From: Nelumbo lutea
Lineage: Eukaryota; Streptophyta; Magnoliopsida; Proteales; Nelumbonaceae
NCBI GenBank assembly: GCA_022828595.1
Contig: JAKGHH010000003.1
Location: 15,748,934-15,812,933, forward strand
Reading direction: 5' to 3'
Length of the DNA: 64,000 nt
In this document: one piece after another, positions 10,501-24,352 of the stretch
Numbering within the stretch: position 1 is the stretch's first letter
Layout of the letters: each line of letters starts with the position of its first letter
The notes under the pieces: generated by a model
The model's input: only the letters and a program-made list of their open reading frames with translations
What the model was told of the DNA's origin: nothing
Databases searched by the model: none
Position numbers and translations under genes: made by a program

Positions 10501-13500
10501 CATTTTTGGTTTACACTCTTATGATTACATATTCTCCTCTCTTTAATACAATCAGTTACAGTTACTTATAACAAGACGTCTCTCTCCTCACTGATTGAAG
10601 CCTTTAACTCTGATATGGCTAAACCAAACCTCTAAACTCTTACTTTAGTAACACCTGAAGGCATCCACAATTCTCGTAAGACGGGTTTACATGAGAAGCT
10701 GTGTAAATAATACGTTTAATTTACATTATATGGTGACTACAGAAAAGCCCAATATATGATATAGGTGTCCCACTTCTCCCCAAATCTATGTCTTATTTTG
10801 TCCCAACTATATTGGGTTGGCTACTTGAATCCTGTTTCACTATATCGTTCTGTTCAGTGCCATATCTATTGTCAAATTATGGGCACATGATCTGAGACCC
10901 CATTCTGCTCATTTTCGGTTAATGTGGGTGACTTTCAAATTTCTGCATATTATATACTGCTATTCCTAGTACTTATTGATCTCTCATGAATATTCTCTTC
11001 TAACTATGAAGTGTGAGACATATATTCTTTTCCTTCTAATTTTTGGTATATGTTATTGGTTTTGATGGAAGCACATTTTCTCCAGGTTTCTGGGACCATT
11101 CGCAATTGCTGTTTTGAAGCTGAGAAGCAGCTACAAAATTTGCTTTTGATGTCAGAATTTCTCTGGCCAGCTCTGCTTCTGCCTGTTGCTGGAAAGAAGG
11201 TTTTTCCCCATTGGCAGCTGCTGTTGAACTTTATGTGATTTAAAGCCATAGCTTGTTGTTTGAACGTCCTTAGTGTTATGATTCATTTCCTTTATTCCGA
11301 AAATTAATATTGCTTTTGCCCACCTTCTTCCATCCAACTCAACTTTATGTTGCTTGTCTAAAACCTAGAAAAGTTTAGTTAAATATTTGGGTAGTAAAGG
11401 AACTTTTAATGGAGTTTGATACAGAAATTCAAACCCGTCATCAAAGACTGAAATCAATCTTTTTTTTTTTTGGAAATAGACCTTTTGCAGGACAGACTTC
11501 TATCATAGCATGGTAGCAGGAATGCACTGTTGACAGTTGTGGACATGCTCTCGCACCCATTAGTTAATGACTTACTTTGCTTCTAACCTTGGAAATGATT
11601 ATTTAAAATAAAGTTTGCTGCATTCTTGTAATAAAATTATCTAGTTATTGCCTTATTGCTAAAGAAGAAAAAGGATAAGATATTGCTGCATATGTGAGGC
11701 TCTTCACCCAACATTCTGGTCTCCTGTTTCTTAGCCAGAAGAGAGAGAAAAAAAAAAGAAGAAAAGATTAGTACCCATGTACAGCAAGGCACTATACATT
11801 GGGAATGTACAAGTAATAACAGCATATATTCAAGAGTTAGAGCTAGTGAATATTTTATTTGAAGTTCGAAAATGAATTGTATCTAGTCCTCTGAAGGCCT
11901 TATAGACCGACAGCTAAGAACCTAGAGTGCCCACGGCCTTCCTTTCAATCACTTCTGCTATGTGCTCTTGTTTTCAAAGATGTGAGAATTTCTGTCCCCA
12001 AATGGTCCAAAAATTTGAAAAAGGTATTGTGTTTCATATTACTTATCTCATTTTCTAGAACCTTTCAAATGCCATTAATGAAAAAGAGCTTTAATGGTAG
12101 CTGAGAAGTATACTTTCATTCCAAAGTTCCAAGCAACTTTGCCTTTTGCTCTATATGGGGAGATTGCAATGAATAAATAAATGGTTGGCTATCTCTAGAC
12201 ATACTGAGCACAACATGCAATCAGTTTCATCCAACATTCCAACACTTTTCCCTTGTTAATATTTTCCCTGAAGCTTTCCATTTTCACGGGTCCTAAACTT
12301 GAAATATACCTGGAACATAAATTGATACATTTCCATGGTTTACTTGTTCACTTTCAGCCATTTGTGCATGATATGTGAGGCACCCTCTCTCTATCGACTT
12401 ATGGCATGATATTTTTTGCCCTTCCAAGTAATTCTACTTTGTTGGTAGGAATCTAGTCAACATTGCATTATGTTTGGGTTACTAATATTTAATGGTCTAT
12501 ACTTGTTCACTTTTAGCTTTTGAGCATCTCTTTCTCTTGTATTAAAGTTGGTTTCCCTTAATTTTGTTTGAAAGCTAAACCAGGCATCTTGTTATACTTT
12601 AACCAATTCATAATTATTGATCTACTTTCCAGTTTTCTTTGCTTCTTATTTTCCAGTTTCTATACATGCTCACTTTACTTATTACGTGTTGCACACATTT
12701 TAAGTGCTCCAATTGTAATTTTGTACTTTATCTGATGAGCTGTATTCAGGTTTATAGCGAACAGGACACATCAAAAATGCCACTTGAGCTTGGGAGTGCA
12801 CTTTCAATCGAACGAGAGGCAGTGGATGATCCAGATCTCAGGGTCCAAGCACTAGAAGCTATTTATTTGATTGCTTTGCAGGTGAGATAGTAATATCAGT
12901 CCATCTGTACTTATTGTTGTCCAATTTACTATTTCCCATGGATCATGTTTCGTACTTTTGATATCCAATAGAACTGTTCCCTTGGTGATATTTGAAGTTC
13001 CATTTGACTAGAATCTTATAGAACATAAGTTTAACAGAAATGCATTTACTACCTTGGTTTCAACGGGATGAATACATGGGACTTCTTTCCATTAGAGTTT
13101 CTATTAGTTGTCACTTCCAACTTTCAGGATTTTAGTTTTAATTTTCCCAAAAATTTGTAGCACGTAAAGTGATAATTTAGTTTACATGATTACTTGCTCT
13201 TTAAGTGATCAAGGGCAAAATGGTAACTTTTCCAGGTAATGGGAACTAACTTGAAAGAAATGGAAGCAAACTGGCCTTTCCGGTAAACTTTCAGGTCTTG
13301 TTTGTAAATGCTTATATTGGAAGTCACTTGGCTTTGCTAATTCAAGAAAACAATCTCTTTTTATCTATTAAAAAAACAAACAAACCTCTTTTTGGATATT
13401 AGTACAATAAAGAGAATGAATAGATTTTGGAAAGAGAAAAGCATTGCATGTTATATTTCCTGATGGATGGATTAATTAGATTTCTCTATTTTCCTATCCT

Positions 13501-14285
13501 TTTCAGTGCGGTTTTCACCTCATGAAATCTGTTACTCTTTAAGTGTTTTGACTCACATTTCTCCATATTAATTCCTTCCAGGAGGCAGGTCGACGAGCTC
13601 TATGGTCTGTGAATGGTCCACGTATACTGCAGGTTGGGTATGAAGATGAGGAGGACCCCAAAGTAATGGAAGCATATGAGCAAATTGGCTCCTTGGTATT
13701 GAACGCTCCCTTTCTTTTTCTTTTCTTTGAAAACCTTTTAAAGCCCAACCAAATGGTTGATTACTCAGCCAGTCTGGCAGAACAATTAAGATGGGCCAGG
13801 TTGAAATTTACTTGGTTTTGTAGAACTTAAAAGGCACCTAAGTTGGAGATATGACTAATTTGCTTATCAAAAACTATGACTATAATTTGTTTACAAAACC
13901 GTTACGGTTTCTAGCTGAGTCCCCTGTTGACGAGGTTATTCTCTTGCAATTACCATGTCAAGTTCGACATTCAAGGTCTGGCTCAAGATTATAACCTGAT
14001 GGGGAGGGGAGACTCAGATAACATGACTAGGTGATTTGACCAAATGGATCTTATTTTTTAGCAAAATTGACCTTAGGAGCAACCTGGTCCTACATCACTA
14101 CTGTCAGGCACTTCTTTTCAACTCTGTTCTCTCATTTTCTTTTAGCAATTTTATTACTAACGGGTTCTGTTGAAGCTTGAAACTAAACACTTTAGATTCA
14201 AGTAATGCAATCTTCCTGTTCTTTGATCTGCCAGCTGGTTCAAGGTAGCGAGATTGCGGAAACACCTGCTCAGACGCTGAAGTAG
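7571..14285 (+). CDS. HGH1: HGH1 homolog (armadillo-like, DUF383/DUF384), frame broken in exon 5
   Basis: Nine exons can be placed: 7571-7624, 8243-8365, 8671-8868, 9130-9208, 9659-9800, 11086-11199, 12750-12881, 13582-13695, 14235-14285, all with GT..AG introns. The product of about 334 residues matches the eukaryotic HGH1 family, a cytosolic HEAT/ARM-type protein shown in yeast to help eEF2 fold. Recognisable stretches are the N-terminal AAVDIVRDLTGS repeat, the DPKRGLLKQIIRQFDS and GTIRNCCFE blocks, LWPALLLPVAGKK, IEREAVDDPDLRVQALEAIY, and EAGRRALWSVNGPRILQ near the end. Exon phases agree throughout except in exon 5, which is 142 bases where 2 mod 3 is needed. After KMEEG the frame runs to a stop near residue 182, while the expected LLDPKRG continues in the +2 frame from about 9724. 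Either a real net 1-base (or 4-base) loss or a sequence error is present near 9712-9725. Intron 5 (1.3 kb) and intron 6 (1.55 kb) hold no element I recognise. Confidence 0.88.
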
Positions 14286-17200
14286 CATTATGGTTGTTCA
14301 ATAAATTAAGATTTTAAGCACTTTCAGAGAATTTCAGGCTAATTGCAAAGGCCATCGTGTCTAATTAAAACCCAAGCGATAGCTTTTAATTATCAGTTTC
14401 ATTGGAGGTCAGCAGGCTTCGTGTACCCAAGGAAATTTATATTGGTAGTTGTAATGAAGTAAAATGACATTTTTTGGATGTTCCAAAACAAAACTTTGAT
14501 TTGTACTCTATTGATACATTGAACTTGAAATTCACAAGGGGCAAAAATAGAAGAATAACTCTAGTATTATTTGTTACCAAGATCATGGTAGTACTGCTTA
14601 GGTTTCTTATTACTCTTGCATCTTTGAACGATTCGATGTTACGGGGGTTTCCTTACCTAGTGACCCTTGGTCTGAATTTCCATGGCAGGTGGTCCAGCCA
14701 TGGCAAAAACCTTTTGTTTTAGCTAAAAGGAAATGATGCTAAAAAGGTTCAGAACTTCCTGAAAGACACAAGGCGGAAAGAAAGAAAGAGATGCATTTAA
14801 CATTTTATTTTTACCTTGTATTTTCACTTCTACAAACTAAAAAAATATAAGACCATCCATTGATCTGGAAAAGCAAGAAAACTAATATCCATTAGGTCCT
14901 TGGAAATTAATTATCAAAGTAAGATTGTCATCTTCATTAATTGTTTCCATAATGCTATGTTTCTCTTCAAACAAAACCCTGGTTTTATTTTTGATGGCTT
15001 GGAGTACTTGAAGAGCATAAATAACTCTAGGCTTGGCTTTTGTAGATGATTGTGGATTTTATTCTTATTTGTTCAATTTAAATGATTGGATTTGGATCGG
15101 TTTCAATTGCATCTACTTCTATATTTGATTATGAAGCCTCTAGATCAACATGTACATACGAATCCGATTATTATGTAGGATTTTGGACCATATTCAAATT
15201 TAACCTACAATTATTTTGTTGTGTTTAAAATGACCACAAAATTAAAAAATATATAATTATTTTTAGCTTGTATATGTATAATAAATATATGTAAACATAA
15301 CACTTTAAATTTATCATTTATAAACTTTATATAGTTATACTTAATGTCCATAATTCCATATATACATAATTTATTAGACGATTGGATGGGGTTAAATTTC
15401 CATTAAATTCAATTATTAATCGGATGCAATTTATAACATCCAAAACTGAAATAATCGGATTTTGAATTGAATCGGGTATCAGATTTTAGAAATTCATTGA
15501 TAATCCTACTTTCAAGGACTCCTATTTGCTCTCCAGTTAGGATTGATGGACAGCAGATTGCCAAGCTCTTCTTGGTTTAGCAGGCTGTAATTCCTTGATA
15601 TCTTCATCATATTGTTGCCGATTGCAAGAGCTAGTTGCATGAATTTGTATATCCTTCCTTCTCCGTTCATCATATAGGTAATAACGTGCCTCATTGTCTT
15701 GTAAAACATGTCCTTTTTTTTTATCTCGAGACCTTGTACTTGGTCTGAGACTAGCTCTACTTTTCTTATAGTTTACTCATGAAAGATGTTGATTAATGAA
15801 GCAGCCTATGGGCTTTCAAAAAAAATGTTATTTTCTATTTAATTTATGATATGCAAAATAGGAATCAATTTTAGTTCGTTTATGAATAATATATAACATT
15901 TTGATTTTTTTTAGTTTAATTTATTTGTGACTTTCAATACCTGAATATAATCTGAATTTGATAGGAACCCTAACTAAATTGATGGATAAGGTTCAGTTAA
16001 CATTCCTAATGAATAAAGTTTGAATATGGATGTATCCATTGAATGAGTCGATGGTTCAACCACTTGGATCAACGGGTTATTGATTGATTCAATGATTTTT
16101 TGTCAAGACCGGATTTGGAGTAAAATGGAATCAGTTGCTTGAACAGTTCCTAAGCTAAATGGTCCAACCATCCGGGTCAATGGTGATTCAAAAACCATGA
16201 TACTATGATGGAATTGTTTTAATGCCGATAATCCTTGCAAACCACAACTTCGACAGCTTGTCTCCTAAAGGCAACTAGTGTAAGGGCATAATAGCACGTG
16301 TGCAAATGTACAAATAAATGGTAATATCAAATTTAACTTTTATGATCATCAAAATCAATGCAAGTATCATCTTTATAATACTATTATAGATATTTAAGTA
16401 TAATTATTTTTTTATGATTTTAATTTAATAAATCAGTATTAGTTGTTTTCTTTGAAGCCCAAAGCAAAGGCTTTATTCATCTACCAACTTGAAACATTAC
16501 ATGTCATCAATAATAACAAACCGGATAAAATCTGGAGTAGAGGACCAAGTAAAAGATCGGTTCTGTCCTATACCGAATTGGACCAACCCATGGGCTGTGT
16601 TCTATTAATTAATTGATACAAAGAAAATCACTTGATTTTAATCTCGCTTGCTTTACAATTGCTATCGCCATTTCTCGTACCAAAATTAACCTTGGGGTGT
16701 TCGAATACTTTTTGTTCTTCATTTGTTTTAAAAATTGCTTCATCAGCCAAAAAATAAAAATAAAAAACACTTTTTCGAGTTTGAAAAGCAATAAACAATT
16801 CGTTTTTTGTTTCAAATATTACATGTTTTTGGAATCGTTTGTCTTTAAAACAGAAACAAATTGTACAGTATAGAAATTATATGATTTGCGAAACATATAT
16901 TAAATTACCCAATGAAAAAGATGTCCTTTAAACCAGAAATCCAGCGATACTTTTTGTTTCAGTTTAAAAAAAAAAAATCAGTGTTCTTGTTTCAACTTTC
17001 AAGAACCAAGTTGTTTTCGAACTGGCTAGTTTTGTTGTGTTTTTGACACCCAAAAAAATTCAACGGTAAATTACAGTGTAAAATATAAAGATGATAATCA
17101 GCTAGTGATCTCATTAGGTGGATATAGCATAGAATTGGGGAGCAATTCCTGCAAGGAATATCAACAGGTCAGATCTGGCTTTTTGCTCAACCTGAGCTTC

Positions 17201-17770
17201 ACCCAAAGAAACCGGGTACATGAAGTTGGAGCATTGAACCAATCTGCCCCGACTCTAGTATATCTAAGGGCAATCATAAAAAACTGAAAGCCGAAAAACG
17301 AAAAAAAATAACCGATGGAATTGAACTGAAAATTTGAATTAATCAAATTGGTCAGTTCAATATTTTTTAAAAATGGTAAATTTTTTAAACTACCCTTGTG
17401 ATTGAGATGTTTAGAGGAGATAATTGTTTAAAACCTTCTTGTTATTAACATCAGTAAGGATCAGTTTAAAAGGAGTACAAATACAAATTTATAGAGTACA
17501 AAATCTCATATTTTGTATTACTTTGTATGTATTTACAACTGTATAAAATGTAAAATCTTATATTTTATACTCTTTTGTATATATTTACACCGTACATATT
17601 TATATTTGGATTCATGCACCAAATGGAGCATTCACAAAAAAAAAAAAAAAGAAAAAAAAAAGAAAAAGTAAGCAGAACAATTCTTTTAAAAATGTTAGTT
17701 TTGTTGCAATTAAGGGCAAAAAGTTGGCCTTATCTGCCAGGGGTTAGCGTTCGACCTCTTCTCCTCCTTG
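14286..17770. other. Gene-free spacer downstream of HGH1
   Basis: I find no gene here. 15050-15510 resembles a decayed MITE of the GATTGGATTTGGATCGG type (compare family D). 17635-17668 is an A-rich purine tract. Short open frames in the stretch show no family features and no splice context. Confidence 0.45.
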
Positions 17771-17789
17771 CCTTCTCCACAGTGATGAT

Positions 17790-18255
17790 TTGACCTTCAA
17801 GGTACGGAGCTCATTTAATCTGACCGGCGGTGTAGCTAATAATCCATCGGGTGAAAGTGGAACCGGAACCGGAGCTAAGGAAGTGAAAGTGAAAGAAAAG
17901 ACTGGAACCGTGGTGGTCGAGACAGATACCATTTAACACTACCGTCGATGATGATGGTGCTAAGACTGTTGAGGCCGTCGAGGAGACCATTGTGGTCGTT
18001 TCCTCTTCTATTGCTGTTGTGGTGGAGGCTCCTGCTGAACCAGAGAAGAAAGAAGTAGCTGCTGTGCCACCCCCACCTCCGGAGGAGGTCTCTATCCCGG
18101 GGATTCCCCTACTCAAGGATGAGTGGAGCGATATGATCCTCCTGAAATTCCTCTGAGCCAGGGATTTCAATGTTAAGGATGCCTTCGCCATGATCAAGAA
18201 CGTCGTCAGTTGGAGGGAGGAATTCGACATAGAATCCCTTCTTGCATCAAATCCC
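17790..18255 (+). pseudogene. Patellin (Sec14-like phosphoinositide-binding) gene fragment, broken
   Basis: The translated + strand gives an acidic, Val/Ala-rich lead (VVVEAPAEPEKKEVAAVPP), then IPLLKDEWSDMILLKFL, ARDFNVKDAFAMIKNVVSWR and EEFDIESLL. This is the start of the CRAL-TRIO N-terminal region of plant patellins. The Arg codon expected between KFL and ARDF is TGA (18154-18156) in place of CGA, a C-to-T change. A frame change is also needed near 17930 to join the acidic lead, and similarity ends near 18250, before the Sec14 lipid-binding core. No downstream exons are visible. It is a truncated pseudogene, not an active gene. The longest ORF in this stretch lies on the opposite strand and is its shadow. 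Confidence 0.75.
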
Positions 18256-18667
18256 TCCCGAAACCACCAAGAAAGCACGAACTGGCGTTATTAATTTGGA
18301 CGAATTGGCGCGAGAACAACGAATCTTCAGCAACGATTTCTGTACGTTGTTATCAACTTATAACGCATAAAGGTTGAAGGCGGAGAACGAGAAAGCCTAC
18401 CCGCCGACTCGGGGAAATTGAGCCTCGTCGAAGCCTGTCCGCCATCACGCATCACATAAGCAAAATGCCAATAAATATCTGGTCGTTTCAGGAAACTCCA
18501 AACTAAATGGGAGATCCATACACACAAATGCAATTAACGAGGCATTTGCTTACGGGATGCCTATGTGGCATAGTCAATACACGTTTACTCAATAAACTAA
18601 ATGGAACCAACATATGTATCGTTGTTGAAGCTTTTAACTCCCGTATTTAATGTTAGTGAAAATCTCG

Positions 18668-19189
18668 ATTAGTACCTTCTATTTTGGGTCTATTGCCATT
18701 GTGGTTCTTAAATTTTAAAATGCAATAATTGAATACTTGAACTTTCAAAATATGATAATCCAGTACTTAATGTTAACTGGCTATTAAGTAGCATTTGAAA
18801 ATGATATAAATGCTCTTTTAAGTATCATCTAATTTTCTTTATCAATAATCCAAACATTGACAAATAAATTAACACTCAATTCATGGCCTCTTCTATTCAA
18901 GAAAGTTGGGTCACTAGAATGTTCTTTCAAATGTGACCCCAACGTTTAAATGGAAAAGGTAAGGATTTGGATCTGCTAATTTTTTGTTGATGTTTAGATG
19001 GTTGATAAAGAAAATTAAATAAAACTTTAAGAGTATTTGTGTCTTTTTCAAATACCACTTAATGGCTGGTTAACAACTAGTTAACGACAAGTACTAGATT
19101 GTCACGTTTTAAGAGCTTGAGTATTGAATTGTTGCATTTTAAAGTCCGATGACCAAAATGGCACTAGACCCAAAGTAAAGGGTATTAAT
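18668..19189. mobile_element. 522-bp foldback MITE with about 180-bp terminal inverted repeats
   Basis: The left end ATTAGTACCTTCTATTTTGGG and the right end, read in reverse complement as ATTAATACCCTTTACTTTGGG, stay alignable for roughly 180 bases. Shared phrases are TGCCATT, TTTAAAATGCAA, TAGTACTT and the AATTTTCTTTATCAA arm ends. Very long inverted arms without coding sequence suggest a Mutator-like or foldback MITE. No target duplication is evident. Confidence 0.75.
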
Positions 19190-19645
19190 TGATAATTTTT
19201 TTAAATACTGACAAGTGTCAATGAAAGACAAAAGATGCTGAATATTAATATGATCCAACTGTTATTCAAGAAAAGTGAGAAACTCTTAAACTTAACCAAA
19301 TACGTCATTTATTTGAGTAGAAGCCAGATGTTTTGTTTCTTCCTTGGCCCCAATTCCCCAATTCGATTTCTTCCTTCCACCATTACATTCGGCACCACCT
19401 TCACATGTAGTTTCCCTACATAAAATGTAAAAAATGATGGGATTTACTTTATATATTAGTGATGACTCGTGTGATGCATGGGATTTGTTAAGTTAAAGAT
19501 AAACAACAAAATCATGTAAAAGTATGCAATTGTTTTACATAATAATTATTAATCATTTATAATTTTATATACTACTTTGAATATTTTGTTATAATACAAA
19601 AATAATAATAATTAATATTAGTTAGGGTTGTTTATCAAACTTAAG

Positions 19646-20137
19646 GATGGCAACTTTTCCTATTTTCCACGATACCATTGGGTTTTGCCCCGAATGGGGC
19701 AAGGATGTGGATGATTTTCCTCTGTGGGGATGAAGATGGGGAAATTTTCATCCCCATTGGCGGGGATGGGAAGAGCATGCCCTGCCTCGATCCCCACCTT
19801 ATGGGATCCCTGCTAATATATATGTATATCTACGCATACATTTATATATGTATATATGTACACATGCGTCTATATGTTAATATTTTTTAAAATATGGTTA
19901 AATATGTTTGAATCTTTACTGATATGATTGTAAATTTTAATTACTTTATTTTTATTTTTTAAATACAATAAAAAACAAAAACACAATGGTTGACACTATA
20001 AATAATTACAGGGATGGGGATTCCCATGGATATGGGATGGGGATAACTTTGTCCCCGTTAGCAGGGATGGGGATGGGGATTTTCACAGGGACAAGGATGA
20101 GAAGATGCTTCTCGTTTTCGCCATGCCCCGTTGCCAT
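19646..20137. mobile_element. MITE with GGGGAT-rich arms
   Basis: ATGGCAAC near the left end and its complement GTTGCCAT near the right end, plus GGGGC/GCCCC blocks on both sides, form imperfect inverted arms around an AT-rich core. The arms contain tandem GGGGAT/ATCCCC phrases, including four G-runs at 20061-20093 (GGG-AT-GGGG-AT-GGGG then GGG) that could fold as a G-quadruplex. It is non-coding. Confidence 0.55.
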
Positions 20138-20339
20138 TTTGAATCAAACTAATGAAACTAACCAATCCAATTTCTAGTATTTCTAGTAGGCTTTGGTTCA
20201 ACAATTTCCCAACTCAACTAGGTTTGATCAATTTCACTTTGGCCATTTGTAAACTGATTAAAATCGAACGACTTGACCATAGATATATATTAATTTTAAC
20301 ATGGGAAAGTGGGATTTTCCAATATTTCTTAGGCTAAAA

Positions 20340-22130
20340 CAGTTTATGTTATAAATTTAATTTTTAAATTTATTTTTTTAATAATGCTATTGTAATTTTT
20401 TAATATCCAAAGATAATTTTTAAATTTAATTTTATAAGTTTAAACCAAACCAAAATTTGACCCAAACCAATATAACTTGAGTGACCAACCCCCCAACCTA
20501 ACCAGGTCGATTTGGTTGGCCAAACAAACTACAATTGAATTGAACCAACCCATGAACAATAGTTTAATCTCTAATAATTATTAAAAATTTATAGTGAAAA
20601 TATACAATAAATTAAATTTAAAAAAGCTAAATAATAGTAGTTTAAACTCTAATAATTATTGAAAAATTTCTATTAAATAAAAAACAAAAAATAGATTTAT
20701 ACAATAAATATTAATTTTAGTACAAATAAATATATAACAAATAAAGATTAAGTTTTTAAATTTATTATTAATAAACATTATTTTTTTTGAAAGTTATTTT
20801 TTATAATTATTAATTAGTACTATAAATGAAACTAGTTATTTACAATATTATTTATTTATTGAAATAATATCATTGTTTAAATTTTAAAATATAATTACTT
20901 GTTGAATTTAATAATCCATCAAATTATAGTACTATTAATACATAATTTTTTTATTTTAACTATTTAAAATATAGTTGTGTTAAAATTTTCGTTATTTAAA
21001 ATATTTAGTTATTTAACTAAGTATTTAAAATCTTAATCTATTTATTATAATTGAAAGTTATTCAGTAACTATTTCAAATATTAATTTTAATATTTAGTTA
21101 TTAAAATATTTAAATAATATTTATTTTTTAATGTTATATTTTTTATTATTTGAATAACATTTAGATCGGGTAAACCATAAAATCATAATTTATATTGTTT
21201 GTACATGATTTTGTGATGAAATTTGTAAAAATATATAATTATTAATAATATGAATACTATTAGATTGATTATAATTGTTTTTGTCTTTTTAATAAATATT
21301 TTAAAGTTATTATTATATTTAAATAATTCATAATTTTTTAATTCAAAATTTCTTTAGATAAATGTAGATAAAAAGTGGGGGAAAAGATAAATAAGAATTA
21401 GAGATGATTTATGAGAGAAACTCTCTACTAAATTAGATATAACTTAGGAGACTGTTGGGTAGAGTGGGGAAGTTTGTTTAGGAAAAACTTTATGATATTA
21501 GATTATTTAGATTATTGGAATATGTGGGAGAGAGAGGGGGGTGAGAGGTTTTAGGATTTTTTTTTGGGGAAGTAAAGTTTTAATTGGTAGTTTCGAAAAT
21601 GATGTGGAATAAAAAAATCAAAATTTAAAAAAAATATAAGTTTTCTAGACTTTCTTGTTTTAAAATATATATTATTATGAAAAGATAACGACATATATGA
21701 AAGAGGAGATTTTTTGTATTATCATTCAAGACCAACCATGGAGCCACAATACACTGAAGATGAAGGAGGAGAAAAAGAAGAAGGGAGAGGGATAAAGAAT
21801 AAAATTGAGTTTAAAAAAATTATATGTTATCTGGTGTCACATGTACGGATTTTAACGGAACATTAATAACGATAGGGATAGAGTTAGTTGGTCATATAAA
21901 AAATAAGAATAGTTTAAGAAATTTGCCCTTTTGAAAAGATGAAGGTATGGGTTTAGTTTTAATTAATCAATGGTTAACCAAATGGGTTAGTATATTGTTT
22001 TCATACATATTATAAATTTTCCTATATTTATATATATTGCCTGTACATTTTATATTATCTATATATTATAAATTAATATATATATATATATATATATATA
22101 TGCTATAATATATAATCTATTATTTATTAT
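20340..22130. other. Very AT-rich gene-free block with (TA)n
   Basis: This is almost entirely A and T, with many short repeats of the TTTAAATATT type and a (TA)n run at about 22077-22101. I see no gene, RNA or bounded transposon. It could be a decayed non-coding repeat or a matrix-attachment-like region, but the sequence does not decide. Confidence 0.45.
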
Positions 22131-24352
22131 TTACAATAGTACACCATACTCAATCAAGCCATAAGACAGGAAATCCAGATTTCTTCGACGTACGTACCAG
22201 CACGTGGCAACAACAAACGACAAACTTTTTTTCTTTTTTTGGTACTTGATACGTTTTCAATTCGTTCAGGACGAAAAGCTTCCAAGGTACAAACGCAACC
22301 ATGTACAATGCAAAAAGGCCCCCAAATCGGTTCATGAAATTTTCTAAACCAATTTGTATTGTTGTTGTTTGTTTTCAATCGAAGCAAACGCCTATACATT
22401 TTTGTTGGCGTTTGGGAGAAAACATCAGAACAAACATTAAATGCTCTACAAACGGGGATATGATTTTTAGATTTGTAAAACGAGGTTTATGTGAAATGTT
22501 GAAAGTAGCGGATATGTTGAAAAAAAAAAAAGAAAAAACTGAGAGAAAATAGTGGATATGATTTCCTGAAGTGTACTGATTTGTAAAACGACGATAGTTC
22601 TGTTACTGATTATGTTTGCAACGAAGGTCACCATCTTTGATGGCGGTGGTTAAGAGTGGACAACACTAATATGTGACGGGTAGAATGTATTACACAACTT
22701 GTACTACAATTATAAATATACAAAAAACAAGGCCCTGTTTGGTGCATTTTTTTGTGGGGTCTTTCAGCTGCTTATAAGTTGAGAAGATAAAAAATTGGTT
22801 TATTTTTGTTTGGCATGCAAAAGATCTTATCGCTAAAAGATGGGACGTCGAAAAAACGTGGTAAGCCCATTTTAGGTTGATTTTGGGAAGTTCCAAATGA
22901 AGCTTTTCACATCTTTTGCATTTTAATCTCGTGCGAAAAGACCCAAAACAACGCACAAAAATATGCGCATTTGTCAAACGGGCTTCGGGCTGCCCAAATC
23001 TTATGTCAAAGCTCAATGCATCTATTGACTATCAGAACTACGAGAAGATATTCTCAAAAAAACTTGCCCAATGGGCTAAAGCAGTAGTGAGTACACAAAA
23101 AAAAAATAATAATAAAGGAAAAACATGTTTACTAGTTATATTCAATGGATTTTTAGGCCCCGTCCGCTTTTTGGTAATTTACTTACTTGGGTAATTTACT
23201 CATCTTCTTTTATTTCCCACGCAAACAATATAATGACCATTTTAGTCATAAAAATCCATTATTATAAGGGGCATTTTGTCTCATTCAATTATTGACAATT
23301 TCCCTAAGGTGGAAAAGTTATTTATCCACTTAGGAGATGTGTATCACTTACCTGGATAAGTGGTCCTTAGGAATATAAACTTTACATTGTCCCCACATAA
23401 ATCTGAAAAAAAAAAGATTTTTGATTAATAAGAATCAAAGTTTCATTGACCAACTTTCACTCTCTCAAAATCTAAAAAAAGAATACCCCTTTGTGAAATC
23501 TATTGTTGCCGTGGTCAGGTTTAGCAGTGACATCAACCACCATCAATATGAAAATGTCTTCATTTCTCAAAACAGAACTGTCAAAAAATACAATTTCCCA
23601 CTGTTTTACAATATAGAAATATATTGCAAACAAACTCCTATAAATCTGAACCAGAGTTAAATGTACCCATTTTGTGTTTCTATGGTAAACAAACGCAGCC
23701 AAGAAAAAAGATCCGAAGTCAAAATATATACAAATAGAGGGACCAAGGCTGCAATGTCAACGTGTCAGATACCGGTGTGTATGGGTTTAAGGCTTTAAGC
23801 TGTTGATTGGTTTGCCAATTAGGGCTTGGAGTTTGAACTATGTGTCTTGCTGATCGATAGGTAGTAGGAATTGCTGCCCCGCCTTGTGAAAAGAAAATGA
23901 AAGAAAAATAAAGTAATTTACAAATTACAATTTCCCGTTACCGTAAAAAAAAGTCTCTCTTTCTTTCCCTCCGGGATCTTTGATCACGATCACGATGCAA
24001 GCTTTTACGATATCCTGTTTTTTCCGGCATCATAGTCGAACCCTTATTTTTAATGCGAGTTAATAAAAATCAGGAGCGCTAGATCATACGTTTTGTCCCG
24101 AGGGCCCACACATAATCGAGAATTAAAGAGATCGATAATGTACGGAAAAAGGTCATCCGCATTGCATTATTACAATACCTTCACTTCGCCGGCTTGTCTA
24201 TCAGGAGGCCTTCAGGGTGGGTTCGTAAACCCTCACTACACTTCGTCGTCGTCTTCTTCCGCTTTCCATTTGCGCTTTCTTGGTCTGACTTCTGATATTA
24301 GGGTTTTAGAAGATCAGAAGAACCTAGATTGCGTCTTTTGTAGGTCGTGAGG
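22131..24352. other. Spacer and promoter/5' leader of the NRP gene
   Basis: I see no gene from 22131 to about 23900. 22730-23700 has MITE-like phrases (GGCCCTGTTTGGTG near 22731, GGCCCCGTCCGC near 23157, GTTTGTTTACC-like complement near 23685), but I could not pair the ends. The proximal promoter/5' leader of the histone chaperone gene has GGGCCCAC at about 24101-24108 (site-II/TCP-like) and TTAGGGTTTTA at about 24298 (reverse complement of a telo-box). These two motifs commonly sit together upstream of plant genes of growing cells; their role here is inferred. Confidence 0.4.

Noticed and set aside
17811..18278. 155-codon open frame on the minus strand
   Set aside because: It lies exactly antisense to the patellin fragment, whose + strand translation matches a family. 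The minus frame has no family features.
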